17,312 nucleotides of DNA. Origin: an uncultured Granulicatella sp. (GTDB taxonomy: Bacteria > Bacillota > Bacilli > Lactobacillales > Aerococcaceae). The stretch lies in assembly GCA_947254045.1 (NCBI GenBank), contig CAMYBO010000012.1:1-17312 (forward strand), in the 5' to 3' direction. A program made the position numbers and the translations under genes. Below, one piece after another: positions 1 to 7,282 of the stretch; positions within the stretch are counted from its first letter, which is position 1; each line of letters starts with the position of its first letter. The notes beneath the pieces were generated by a model, which saw only the letters and a program-made list of their open reading frames with translations, ran no database searches and was not told where the DNA came from.

Positions 1-10
1 ACTTACTCAT
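1..10 (-). CDS. 5' end of a minus-strand gene that leaves the window
   Basis: On the minus strand an ATG at 10-8 follows a GGAGG ribosome binding site (plus-strand 20-24) with 9 bases between them. The first codons read Met-Ser-Lys before the window ends. A good Shine-Dalgarno at normal spacing makes a real start plausible, and it would be divergent from the thiamine operon. Nothing can be said about the product from three codons. An accidental match is possible. Confidence 0.4.
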
Positions 11-24
11 TTTGACTTACCTCC

Positions 25-281
25 ACTCACATTAGGCGTCTAGTTTTCCTTATCTTATCCATATTCTAAAATATTATTTCAGAAAAAATTGATGTATAAT
101 TAAATTTTGTAAGGGGTTTATAAAAGATGTATATCCTAACAAAATTCGGAGTTTGATATTTTACAGAAGCCTTATTTTTGGTTGAATTTTGAAGTAGATT
201 TTCATTTTTGTAAAGCTCTTTGAATATGGCGTTCTTGAATGCTAAGCTCAATACATTGCTTTTATGAAGAGATAATGCTAT
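25..281. other. AT-rich intergenic stretch, no gene seen
   Basis: This stretch lies between the putative minus-strand gene start at 10 and the promoter of the thiamine operon. One minus-strand open frame of 61 codons (66-251) has no convincing ribosome binding site, resembles nothing I recognise, and has the Asn/Lys/Phe/Ile-rich composition expected of random AT-rich DNA. I see no stable hairpin or repeat here. Confidence 0.5.
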
Positions 282-287
282 TATAAT
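256..287 (+). promoter_or_regulatory. Probable sigma-A promoter of the ykoFEDC operon
   Basis: A perfect -10 TATAAT lies at 282-287. The only upstream -35 candidate, TTGCTT at 256-261, is 20 bases away, which is long. Transcription would start near 294, just before the riboswitch 5' strand at 306. That is the expected arrangement for a riboswitch leader. The -10 is convincing and the -35 is weak. Confidence 0.55.
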
Positions 288-305
288 CCCTGTAATTAAA
301 TAATT

Positions 306-396
306 AAGATCTTGGGAGTCTCGTTAGGGGGGCTGAGAGTGTTATAAACAGACCAATATTATCTGATCAACATTATAGTTGCGTAGAGAGTATCTT
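306..396 (+). promoter_or_regulatory. TPP riboswitch (THI element) aptamer
   Basis: The conserved THI-box blocks are present in order. A G-run and CTGAGAG lie at 327-339 (pyrimidine-sensing side). ATCTGATC lies at 361-368. An ATTATAGTTGCGTAG block at 372-386 corresponds to the usual TAATGCCAGCGTAG. Closing-stem strands AAGAT (306-310) and ATCTT (392-396) can pair. The aptamer binds thiamine pyrophosphate. Placed directly ahead of a terminator and the ykoFEDC genes, it should shut off the transporter when TPP is plentiful. The P3 region between the blocks is short, and some positions differ from the strict consensus. Confidence 0.88.
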
Positions 397-460
397 ACAA
401 TGTCGAGCGTACTGCTATATCTATTATTGTAGTATGCCTATATACACTTATATATGTTTA

Positions 461-497
461 CCCCTTTCAGGATTTTTAGGTCTGGGAGGGGTTTTTT
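461..497 (+). terminator. Riboswitch-controlled terminator that also hides the ykoF ribosome binding site
   Basis: The arms CCCCTTTCAG (461-470) and CTGGGAGGGG (482-491) pair along all ten positions (two G-U pairs) around an 11-base loop. Six T residues follow at 492-497. The right arm contains the GGGAGGGG that serves as ykoF's Shine-Dalgarno, and the ATG follows at once. The same hairpin can therefore end transcription and block ribosome entry. A small hairpin (396-401 with 426-431) lies between aptamer and terminator and may belong to the alternative fold. Confidence 0.88.
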
Positions 498-1127
498 ATG
501 TCTCAATATGTGTCGTACGGTAATTGTCGTGTTGGAATTCCAGGTTCGCATCTGGCAATTACTGGTACTCGTTTTAATTTAGCACCAATGTCAGATAATT
601 TTATTGATATTATTCTTGGTGCAATTAGAAAAGTTGATTTGTCTAATGTCTGGGCAAAGACAGATCATACGTCTACGATCTATCGTGGAGGAAGTGTAGA
701 GGTCTTTGATGCTTTGAAAGCTTGTTTTGTATATAGTTTTCATCCAGGAGTTCATTGCTCTTTAGAAGCTACTATTTCTAAAGGGTGTCCGGGGGATGTT
801 GATGAGGATACGCCTTTACAATTTGAGGGAAGTCGTATAAATGAAAAACAGAGTCAGGGTATTCATTTTCCAGTTATTGGGAAGTTCGCAGTGTACCCAT
901 TGGGATCGGATAACTATATGAAATCCATTGAGAAAATTGTCAATCTTGGAATTGATAAGGGAACGATTACTGGAACAGGACATTACGTCACTTTTCTAGG
1001 CGGAGACGTTCATGAGGTTTTTGGATATTTAGAAGAAGTTTTTAATATTTTAAATGAAGAAGTCAGTCATTTTGTGATACAAGTGACGTTATTATGTAAT
1101 GTACCAGGAGGAGAAATTGATGAATAA
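498..1127 (+). CDS. ykoF: YkoF, thiamine/HMP-binding protein of the YkoFEDC uptake system
   Basis: This 209-residue soluble protein matches the YkoF family, whose Bacillus subtilis member is about 200 residues and binds thiamine through two tandem ferredoxin-like (ACT-like) domains. The two halves can be seen here. One covers about residues 8-95 and ends in a region with PGVHCSLEATISKGCPGD. The second covers about 120-205, starting near HFPVIGKFAVYPLG. There is no signal peptide or membrane segment, so it acts in the cytoplasm. The start is the ATG at 498, six bases after GGGAGGGG. It is the first gene of a four-gene operon behind a TPP riboswitch, which independently supports the role. Its exact job (delivering, buffering or sensing thiamine or HMP) is not settled by sequence. 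Confidence 0.9.
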   Translation: MSQYVSYGNCRVGIPGSHLAITGTRFNLAPMSDNFIDIILGAIRKVDLSNVWAKTDHTSTIYRGGSVEVFDALKACFVYSFHPGVHCSLEATISKGCPGDVDEDTPLQFEGSRINEKQSQGIHFPVIGKFAVYPLGSDNYMKSIEKIVNLGIDKGTITGTGHYVTFLGGDVHEVFGYLEEVFNILNEEVSHFVIQVTLLCNVPGGEIDE

Positions 1128-1686
1128 AAAGAAATTAGAATTAAAGGATTACTTATTAATTAGCTTTATTTGTGTATTGTTTGGAGTATTTTACTTATTG
1201 GCAGTTTACGCAGGAGGAGCTCTTTCAGCAGTTTTAGCACCGATGGGACTTGGGATACTAGGATATGAGCCATTTTATGGAATTTGGTTTATGGCACCTG
1301 TATTCACGCTCTATTTAATACGTAAACCAGGAGTTGGTATTATTACAGAAATTATTGCAGCCGTTATTGAAGTATTACTTGGAAACATGTTTGGGATTAT
1401 CGTTGTGGTTAGTGCATTTATCCAAGGTTTAGGAGTAGAAATTGCCTTCATGACAAAGAAATATAGTGATATTACTTATGGAACAACAATGCTAGGGGCG
1501 GTCATTACGACCATTTTCACACTCCTTTGGACAGGATTCCGCAGCAATTATTTGGCATTAGATTGGAAGTTGGTAGTTGCTATTTTTGTGATTCGTCTAG
1601 TATCAGCATTATTCTTTACAGGTTTTGTTAGTAAGTTAGTATGCGATCAAATGGTGAAATCAGGAGTTGTCAAAGTACGTGGCTAA
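1120..1686 (+). CDS. ykoE: YkoE, substrate-binding membrane subunit (ECF S component) for thiamine or HMP
   Basis: This 188-residue hydrophobic protein has about five or six membrane segments, a short Lys-rich N-terminus, and the family-typical stretch around APMGLGILGYEPFYGIWFMA. YkoE proteins are S components of energy-coupling-factor importers, predicted to take up thiamine or hydroxymethylpyrimidine. I place the start at the ATG at 1120, six bases after AGGAGGAG (1106-1113), rather than at the upstream ATG at 1099, which has no ribosome binding site. The start overlaps the end of ykoF by 8 bases, so the two genes are probably translationally coupled. The protein would pair with YkoC and YkoD in the cytoplasmic membrane. 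Confidence 0.88.
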   Translation: MNKKKLELKDYLLISFICVLFGVFYLLAVYAGGALSAVLAPMGLGILGYEPFYGIWFMAPVFTLYLIRKPGVGIITEIIAAVIEVLLGNMFGIIVVVSAFIQGLGVEIAFMTKKYSDITYGTTMLGAVITTIFTLLWTGFRSNYLALDWKLVVAIFVIRLVSALFFTGFVSKLVCDQMVKSGVVKVRG

Positions 1687-3106
1687 TTCGGAAGTTGTTT
1701 TTTCTTTAAAGGAAGCTACATTAAGTATTCAAGAGAAAGAGTTATTTTCTAATTTGAATCTTCAAGTATGTTCGGGAGAAATCGTATTGGTTTGTGGAAG
1801 AAGTGGTGTTGGAAAAAGCAGCTTAATGAATGTTATTAATGGAGTCTATCCAAATGGAGATACAGAAGTTCGATGTGAAGGATTAGAAATTTTAGGTCAT
1901 TCTCTTTTATCGTTCAATCACTTGGAGAGAACGAAATATGTACGCTCTATCTTTCAAAATGCAAGACTCTCGTTTGCAATGTTAACACCTTATGAAGAAA
2001 TGATTTTTGTATTAGAAAATTTTCGATTTCCGATTGAAAAGATGAAACAAAAAGTAAAAGAACAAGCTGAAAAATTTCAGATTAAAGCTTTATTACATCG
2101 AGAATTCTCAAGTCTCTCGGGTGGTGAATTACAGAAGGTGGCTTTTGCGTGTGCAAATCTTGTTGATGCACCTCTCTATATCATGGATGAACCTTTTGCA
2201 AATATTGATGAAGAGAGTATTCCTTACTTTATGGAACAAATTAAATTGTTGGGTGAGGAAGGAAAAGCTATTTGTATTATTGATCACCGATTAGAGTATT
2301 GGGACTGGATTGATCGCTGGTATCTTTTGGATGATTATGGAGACTTAAAAGAAATAAAACTCCCTCTAGCTATAGAAGATAAACACCTTTTAGAAAATAA
2401 CGGATTACTTTGTACATTGCCATTAAAAGAGAAGAGTAATCCAGTAAAAAACAAAGTCCTTTTGAAGGTAGAAAATGTATCTATTTGTGTATCAAACAAT
2501 CAAGTACTTCTTGAAAATCTTAATCTTGAGCTTCACGAAGGTGAGATGATAGCATTAGTTGGATCTAGTGGGAGTGGAAAAACAAGTTTTTTTAAGACAC
2601 TTTTAAAAGAATATCCTTATACTGGTAAAATAGAAATCTGTGGTCACTCTTTATCAAAGATGAAGACAAAATCTCTGTTTTCTTCACTGGGAATCGTCTT
2701 TCAGGATCCATCTCTTCAGTTTGTCAGTGCAAAAGTCCTAGAGGAGCTTAAGGTTACGTTTTATACAGAAAGAGAAAGTGTTCTTGAAAATTTATTGAGA
2801 GAGTATTACTTGGAGAAAACAAAAGATTTATCACCGTGGCTGATTAGTCAGGGACAACAAAGAAGACTTGCATTTCTTACGATGACAGGGCCTAATAAGA
2901 TTATTCTTTTGGTAGATGAGCCTACTTATGGGCAAGATATGAAGAATGCCATTTTGATAATGAATGCATTAGAGCAATTGTGTAAAGAGGGAATGTCTTG
3001 TATTTTTACATGTCATGATCAACGACTTGTTCGTCAATATGCCCATAAAGTAATGAAGATTCATTCCAAGACAATGGAGGAAATTACGAATGAAACTAAG
3101 AATTAA
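1679..3106 (+). CDS. ykoD: YkoD, double-headed ECF transporter ATPase
   Basis: This protein carries two ABC ATPase domains in one chain. Numbering from the upstream TTG at 1667, the first has Walker A GRSGVGKS (44-51), signature LSGGE (150-154), Walker B ending in MDE (about 173-175) and a switch His (207). The second has Walker A GSSGSGKT (299-306), FQDP Q-loop (345-348), Walker B VDE (about 416-418) and a His at 450. Its signature is degenerate, SQGQQ (394-398) instead of LSGGQ, so the two sites may be unequal. The TTG at 1667 directly abuts the AGGAG at 1662-1666 and cannot be a normal start. The GTG at 1679, 12 bases downstream, is my preferred choice. It powers thiamine/HMP uptake with YkoE and YkoC. 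Confidence 0.9.
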   Translation: MANSEVVFSLKEATLSIQEKELFSNLNLQVCSGEIVLVCGRSGVGKSSLMNVINGVYPNGDTEVRCEGLEILGHSLLSFNHLERTKYVRSIFQNARLSFAMLTPYEEMIFVLENFRFPIEKMKQKVKEQAEKFQIKALLHREFSSLSGGELQKVAFACANLVDAPLYIMDEPFANIDEESIPYFMEQIKLLGEEGKAICIIDHRLEYWDWIDRWYLLDDYGDLKEIKLPLAIEDKHLLENNGLLCTLPLKEKSNPVKNKVLLKVENVSICVSNNQVLLENLNLELHEGEMIALVGSSGSGKTSFFKTLLKEYPYTGKIEICGHSLSKMKTKSLFSSLGIVFQDPSLQFVSAKVLEELKVTFYTERESVLENLLREYYLEKTKDLSPWLISQGQQRRLAFLTMTGPNKIILLVDEPTYGQDMKNAILIMNALEQLCKEGMSCIFTCHDQRLVRQYAHKVMKIHSKTMEEITNETKN

Positions 3107-3779
3107 TCCAAGTGTACAATTAGTAATTTCATTTATTCTGTCAATTGTCATTTTATTTACTAAATCATGGGAATTAAATATTGCGATGATGCTTTCAGCA
3201 ATTGTTATTATCCTCTTATTTCGTAGACAGACTTGGTCAAGAATTGTGAAATTAGGATCTGGATTGTCGGTTATTACGATTATTTATTTTCTATCTGTAT
3301 ATTTACATCCAAATGAAAATATACTGGTGCATTCAGTAGAAAATGGAGTATTTTTAACCTCCTTAGAACTCAGTAGCCGAATTTTAGCTCTTGGATTTGT
3401 CGGGATTAGTCTTACTACATCCATTGATAAAAATGAGTTTATCGCAAGTCTTATAAAACAATTAAGAGTACCAGTTGAGATAGCTTTCAGTATTTTGGTT
3501 TCAATTAACTTTTTAACACTTATTCAAACAGAATATGAACAATCTAAATTAGCTTTACGAATTAGAGGAGTTTCAGGAAAAACTGTGTACTCTAAGGCTT
3601 TAACAACAATGATGATTCGCTTGATACGCCAATCAGAATATACTGCAATGGCAATGGAACTTAGAGGTTTTTCTAAAGAAAGAATCCAAAGACTAAACCC
3701 AAGTATTACGAGTATAGATTTAATGTATAGTGGTTGTATGATGTCTTTTGTAGTGATTGTCATTTGGTTTTTCGTGTGA
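3090..3779 (+). CDS. ykoC: YkoC, transmembrane coupling subunit (EcfT family)
   Basis: This 229-residue membrane protein has about five hydrophobic segments: near residues 8-25, 30-45, 55-72, 90-110, and a final C-terminal one. The cytoplasmic part carries two Arg-Gly motifs typical of EcfT coupling helices, in ALRIRGV (about residues 152-158) and AMELRGF (about 185-191). These helices transmit ATP-driven movement from YkoD to the S component YkoE. The start ATG follows GGAGG (3076-3080) and overlaps ykoD by 17 bases. The gene ends in TGA, followed one codon later by TAG. It is the last gene of the riboswitch-controlled operon. I find no clear terminator just after it. Confidence 0.88.
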   Translation: MKLRINPSVQLVISFILSIVILFTKSWELNIAMMLSAIVIILLFRRQTWSRIVKLGSGLSVITIIYFLSVYLHPNENILVHSVENGVFLTSLELSSRILALGFVGISLTTSIDKNEFIASLIKQLRVPVEIAFSILVSINFLTLIQTEYEQSKLALRIRGVSGKTVYSKALTTMMIRLIRQSEYTAMAMELRGFSKERIQRLNPSITSIDLMYSGCMMSFVVIVIWFFV

Positions 3780-3906
3780 AAATAGATTATTCGATAAATT
3801 CTATTGGTGAATCAAATTTAATACCAAATTAAGTCTTTAAATTTCAAATGAATAAGGTGGGGGAAATTAACTATTGATCCTGTTTAATAATTCACCACAA
3901 ATATAA

Positions 3907-4227
3907 CTAAGAACGAAATCTATTTTTAACTTTATAATGAGCGGGGTAAAGAAATATCCTTTGATAATCTTGATTCTTAAAATCTCGATATCCATATGCT
4001 TCATGTTTAATTACTATCACTCTTTTGACAGTTTTATCAGAGATTGAAAGAAGTTTAGTGCTTGTTTTTATAGAGAAATTTTCTTTTAAGTAAAGCATAA
4101 TTTGGCACGTTAAATCATAAGAAATATTACTATTTTTAGGAACAAGAGGGCAATCTGTAACTCAAGTTTTATGACAATCTTTACAGATAAATGGTTGTAT
4201 TTTTAAGTCTAAAAGAGTTTTATTTCC
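3907..4227 (-). pseudogene. Remnant of an ISL3-family transposase with the catalytic core deleted
   Basis: Read on the minus strand, the frame downstream of a TAG at 4230-4228 encodes a Cys-x2-Cys zinc-finger piece (ICKDCHKT), an in-frame TGA at 4164-4162, then VTDCPLVPK and a helix-turn-helix-like stretch ending SISDKTVKRVI. It passes directly into VIKHEAYGYRDF and a basic C-terminus, which resembles the extreme C-terminus of ISL3 transposases. The roughly 200-250 residue DDE domain normally between these parts is missing, so an internal deletion has joined the two ends. Upstream of 4230 the same frame meets another stop. I cannot define terminal repeats. The rest of 3780-4383 is AT-rich filler apart from two hairpins listed separately. 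The family assignment is from memory of the motifs. Confidence 0.65.
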
Positions 4228-4244
4228 CTATACAATAGTTCATG

Positions 4245-4304
4245 AGAGAAATCCCCTTTGATTGGTTTCAGACGACTTAATCATAACTTGGATTTCTCTT
4301 TTTT
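4245..4304 (+). terminator. Possible terminator-like hairpin
   Basis: The ten-base arms AGAGAAATCC (4245-4254) and GGATTTCTCT (4290-4299) are perfectly complementary, and five T residues follow on the plus strand. The loop is long (35 bases), which weakens the case, although GATT/AATC inside it could extend the fold. It could end readthrough from ykoFEDC, about 470 bases upstream, or be part of the decayed insertion sequence next to it. Confidence 0.4.
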
Positions 4305-4310
4305 GCATAT

Positions 4311-4347
4311 AAAAAATCCTGTCGGCAATTTCTCACCAACAGGATTT
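4311..4347 (-). terminator. Rho-independent terminator of yebC
   Basis: On the minus strand AAATCCTGT (4347-4339) and ACAGGATTT (4322-4314) form a nine-base stem. An inner TGG/CCG pairing extends it. A run of T residues follows (plus-strand A-run 4311-4316). It lies 37 bases past the yebC stop, the usual position for a terminator. Confidence 0.85.
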
Positions 4348-4383
4348 GTCGAACACTCTATATTCAATAAAAATCAACAAAGC

Positions 4384-5103
4384 TTAGTCTTCTAAGTTTA
4401 CATTGTGGTAAACTTTTTGAACGTCTTCATTATCTTCTAAAGCGTTAATCATACGTTCAAATAAACGTAAATCATCGCCTGTTAATGTTACTTCTGATTG
4501 AGGAATCATTTCGATTTCAGATACTGTGAATTCAGAAATTCCTAATCCTTCTAATGCTGTACGAACTGTGTTGAAGTCGTTTGGTTCAGCATAAACGATT
4601 GCTTGGTCGTCTTCTTGTACAACGTCACGAACGTCTACTTCTGCTTCCATTAATTGTTCTAATAATTCGTCTGCATCTTTGTTTGCGATACCGAAGATTG
4701 CTGTATGGTCGAATAAATAAGTTACAGAACCTGGTGCACCCATGTTTCCGCCGTTTTTGCTATAAGCAGCACGAACGTCTGCAGCAGTACGGTTTACGTT
4801 ATTTGTTAGTGCGTCTACAATAATCATAGAACCGTTTGGACCGAATCCTTCATAACGTAATTCTTGGTAATCGCCATCGCCGCCACCTTTAGCTTTTTCA
4901 ATTGCACGTTCGATAATATGACGAGGTACATTATAAGTTTTAGCACGGTCGATTACGAATTTTAATTTTTGGTTAGAATGTGGATCTGGTTCACCTTGTT
5001 TTGCTGCTACATAGATCTCAATTCCGAATTTTGCATAAATTTTACTGTTGTTAGCATCGAGTTTAGTTTTCTTTTCTACGATGTTAGCCCATTTACGTCC
5101 CAT
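4384..5103 (-). CDS. yebC: YebC/PmpR family protein (DUF28)
   Basis: This 239-residue protein starts with the family hallmark MGRKWANI and continues with KTKLDANNSKIYAKFG. The three-domain fold is suggested by KAKGGGDG (about residue 80-87), YEGFGPNG and the Asn/Arg-rich TNNVNRTAADVR helix. Length is typical. YebC proteins bind DNA or the ribosome: some were described as transcription regulators (PmpR), and newer work links family members to translation of difficult stretches such as proline runs. I chose the ATG at 5103, the conserved start. An in-frame GTG at 5115 lacks a ribosome binding site. The gene has its own promoter and terminator and is monocistronic. Which function applies here cannot be told from sequence. 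Confidence 0.93.
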   Translation of the reverse strand: MGRKWANIVEKKTKLDANNSKIYAKFGIEIYVAAKQGEPDPHSNQKLKFVIDRAKTYNVPRHIIERAIEKAKGGGDGDYQELRYEGFGPNGSMIIVDALTNNVNRTAADVRAAYSKNGGNMGAPGSVTYLFDHTAIFGIANKDADELLEQLMEAEVDVRDVVQEDDQAIVYAEPNDFNTVRTALEGLGISEFTVSEIEMIPQSEVTLTGDDLRLFERMINALEDNEDVQKVYHNVNLED

Positions 5104-5144
5104 TTTCTCACTCACTTTCTAAAAATATCTATAAGACATTCTTC

Positions 5145-5173
5145 ATTATACAGATGGAAGCTAGGTTTGTTAA
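5145..5173 (-). promoter_or_regulatory. Sigma-A promoter of yebC
   Basis: Read on the minus strand, -35 TTAACA (5173-5168) and -10 TATAAT (5150-5145) are 17 bases apart. This is a near-consensus promoter about 40 bases before the yebC start. Confidence 0.8.
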
Positions 5174-5246
5174 GTATTTTCTATTCAGAAATGCATTTTA
5201 CAAGAAAATTTTTCTAAAAATGGTCCACTATAGGGGAGGTGAGTTT

Positions 5247-5540
5247 ATGAAAAATATTAAAGTAATCTATTTAGGAAGCGAAACTTGTGGTGTTTGTCAT
5301 GCATTGCAGTCACGAGTAGAAGAAGTCACAGAGCAAGAAGGAGTAGCGTTAGAAATCATTAATGTTACGCAGCATCCTGAAGTGGCAAGTCAGTATCAAG
5401 TGTTAACAGTTCCCGTTGCGATTGTGTTTGTAGGAGAAAAAGAATTTGCTCGTCAAGCGAGATTTATTGATATAGAATTGTTTGAAAAACAACTACACCA
5501 AGCGAAAGAATTTGCTCAAATGGAAGACTATTCAGCGTAA
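5247..5540 (+). CDS. Thioredoxin-like protein with a CGVC active site
   Basis: This 97-residue protein has a thioredoxin fold: a first beta strand (IKVIYLG), the redox motif CGVC at residues 14-17, and the cis-proline loop TVPVAIV around residue 56. No signal peptide or membrane segment is present, so it is probably cytoplasmic and takes part in thiol-disulfide exchange. It is slightly shorter than classical thioredoxin, and CGVC differs from the usual CGPC, as in many accessory thioredoxins of Firmicutes. The start at 5247 is fixed by GGGGAGG seven bases upstream; the open frame runs further upstream without a ribosome binding site. It is divergent from yebC and followed by the NfeD operon promoter, so it probably stands alone. 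Confidence 0.85.
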   Translation: MKNIKVIYLGSETCGVCHALQSRVEEVTEQEGVALEIINVTQHPEVASQYQVLTVPVAIVFVGEKEFARQARFIDIELFEKQLHQAKEFAQMEDYSA

Positions 5541-5594
5541 TTTCAGAAATGGTTTTCATGCTTTAAATTTAAGCATTTATTAAGAATTATTCAG

Positions 5595-5622
5595 TTGTAT
5601 TTAAAAAGGAAAGTGCTATAAT
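5595..5622 (+). promoter_or_regulatory. Promoter of the nfeD-floA operon
   Basis: A perfect -10 TATAAT (5617-5622) is preceded by TGC, making an extended -10. A -35 candidate TTGTAT (5595-5600) lies 16 bases upstream. The -10 overlaps the first ATG of the open frame that follows, so that ATG cannot start translation from this transcript. Confidence 0.75.
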
Positions 5623-5647
5623 GATGGCAACGAATGGGGGTGGTCTT

Positions 5648-6259
5648 TTGTATGTAGACTTATTATTACTGTTTGTAGCTGTCGTAGGTGTTTTCATATC
5701 TTTGTTCTCCAAATGGAACCTACTCGGTAGTGTTATAACAGTAATAAGTTTTGCAACCTACATTTTCCTTCATCCATACTGGAATTTCTTCGTTATCATC
5801 CTATTTGTATTTGGTTTCCTATTTTTAGGATTTGAAGTATTAATTCCAGGAATTGGTGCTTTAGGAGTGTTAGGAACAGTATTAGTCATAGGAGGGATGT
5901 ACTGGGCAAACCAGGCTGTCATGGATTTGGTCGTTTTAATTTTAATGTCACTATTGTTGGCAATCGTCTTGTTAGTTTTATTGGTAAAAAGAGGAAATCA
6001 TTTTTCTCATAAGAAAGGATTAGTGTTACTTTCTTCTTTAAAAAGATCAAAAGGCTATTCAACCTCAAAAGTATATGACGATTTAGTCAATCAAACAGGA
6101 AAAACATTGACGGTATTACGTCCAAGCGGAAAGGCTGAATTAAATGGCGAAATCGTTGATGTTGTGAGTACGGGATTTGTCATTCCAGAAAATACAAGGA
6201 TACAAGTTGTAAAAGTGGAAGGCAGTAAAATTGTCGTACAAGCTTTGGAGAACAAATAA
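5648..6259 (+). CDS. Short NfeD-type membrane protein, partner of flotillin
   Basis: This is a protein of about 203 residues with several closely spaced membrane helices in its first 120 residues (LYVDLLLLFVAVVGVFISLF, then further hydrophobic blocks up to VLLVLLVKRG). It ends in a soluble OB-fold of about 55 residues: GKTLTVLRPSGKAELNGEIVDV, then IPENTRIQVVKVEGSKIVV. It is the short NfeD form, without the serine-protease domain of long members. NfeD genes sit beside SPFH/flotillin genes and are thought to help build or anchor membrane microdomains, which agrees with floA 18 bases downstream. The frame opens at ATG 5621, but that codon lies in the promoter -10. I therefore place the start at TTG 5648, after a G-rich GGGGGTGG. 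Confidence 0.82.
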   Translation: MYVDLLLLFVAVVGVFISLFSKWNLLGSVITVISFATYIFLHPYWNFFVIILFVFGFLFLGFEVLIPGIGALGVLGTVLVIGGMYWANQAVMDLVVLILMSLLLAIVLLVLLVKRGNHFSHKKGLVLLSSLKRSKGYSTSKVYDDLVNQTGKTLTVLRPSGKAELNGEIVDVVSTGFVIPENTRIQVVKVEGSKIVVQALENK

Positions 6260-6277
6260 TCAGTAGGAGGGAGTAAT

Positions 6278-7282
6278 ATGTTAGAAAAAGGGTTATTGAA
6301 TAATCCAGCAGGAGTCATTGGACTTATTGTGATACTATTTCTAATTTTAACAGTAGTGATGTTATTTTTTAGATTTGTACCAATTGGATTATGGATTACA
6401 GCGTATTTTTCTGATGTAAAAATTGGAGTAGGCACATTAGTAGGGATGAGATTACGTCGAGTAGCTCCTCAATATATTGTGCGTCCAATGATTAAAGCAA
6501 CAAAAGCAGGGCTAAAAATCGATATTAATGAATTAGAAGCCCATTATTTAGCAGGTGGGAATGTCAATGTAGTGATTGACGCATTAATTGCAGCTCAACG
6601 TGCGAATATTGACTTAGAATTTGAACAAGCAGCTGCTATTGATTTAGCAGGTAGAAATGTATTTGAAGCCGTTCAAGTGTCTGTTAATCCAAAAGTCATT
6701 GAAACTCCGGTTATTGCAGGAGTTGCGATGGACGGGATTGAAGTTCAAGCAAAAGCAAAAGTAACCGTACGTGCCAATATTGAACGATTAGTTGGGGGGG
6801 CTGGTGAAGAAACCATTATTGCCCGTGTTGGTGAAGGGATTGTTACCACAGTTGGTTCAGCAACTCACCATAAATTAGTTTTAGAAAATCCGGATTCTAT
6901 TTCCCAAACGATTTTGAGAAAAGGATTGGATGCAGGTACAGCGTATGAAATTCTATCCATTGATATCGCAGATGTTGATGTCGGTAGAAATATTGGAGCA
7001 AAATTACAAGCAGAACAAGCAGAAGCAGATAAGAAAATTGCACAAGCTAAAGCTGAAGAACGTCGTTCTCTTGCCGTAGCGCAAGAACAAGAAATGTTAG
7101 CAGAAGTACAACGGATGCGTGCAAAAGTTGTAGAAGCTGAATCGCAAATTCCATTAGCAATGGCAGAAGCTCTTCGTAATGGAAAACTTGGAGTCATGGA
7201 CTACTATCAATTGAAAAATATTCAATCAGATACAGATATGAGAGAAGCGATTAGCAAATCTTCTGTTGAGAGTGAATCATGA
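6278..7282 (+). CDS. floA: FloA, flotillin-like membrane scaffold protein
   Basis: This 334-residue protein matches the YqfA/FloA family (about 330 residues). A hydrophobic hairpin at about residues 8-45 inserts into the cytoplasmic membrane. A conserved SPFH-like domain follows: residues from LRRVAPQYIVRPMIKATKAGL through VKVTVRANIERLVGG to about 235. Then comes an Ala/Glu/Gln-rich coiled coil (about 240-300) used for oligomerisation. FloA forms dynamic membrane assemblies that affect membrane fluidity, signalling and secretion. The start ATG follows AGGAGGG. The stop TGA overlaps the next gene's ATG (ATGA), indicating translational coupling. It is the second gene of the operon starting at 5617. 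Confidence 0.93.
   Translation: MLEKGLLNNPAGVIGLIVILFLILTVVMLFFRFVPIGLWITAYFSDVKIGVGTLVGMRLRRVAPQYIVRPMIKATKAGLKIDINELEAHYLAGGNVNVVIDALIAAQRANIDLEFEQAAAIDLAGRNVFEAVQVSVNPKVIETPVIAGVAMDGIEVQAKAKVTVRANIERLVGGAGEETIIARVGEGIVTTVGSATHHKLVLENPDSISQTILRKGLDAGTAYEILSIDIADVDVGRNIGAKLQAEQAEADKKIAQAKAEERRSLAVAQEQEMLAEVQRMRAKVVEAESQIPLAMAEALRNGKLGVMDYYQLKNIQSDTDMREAISKSSVESES

Noticed and set aside
66..251. Minus-strand 61-codon open frame
   Set aside because: No ribosome binding site, composition of random AT-rich DNA, and no recognisable motif.
3780..3905. Terminator directly after ykoC
   Set aside because: Only A/T-rich, poorly pairing inverted repeats are seen (for example GGTGAAT with ATTCACC about 80 bases apart), without a T-run.
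4581..4823. Arg/Leu-rich plus-strand frame within yebC
   Set aside because: It is an antisense shadow of yebC; the composition is explained by complementing yebC codons.
5558..5576. Hairpin ATGCTT/AAGCAT as terminator of the thioredoxin-like gene
   Set aside because: The stem is only six base pairs, A/T-rich, with no T-run after it. Too weak to call.
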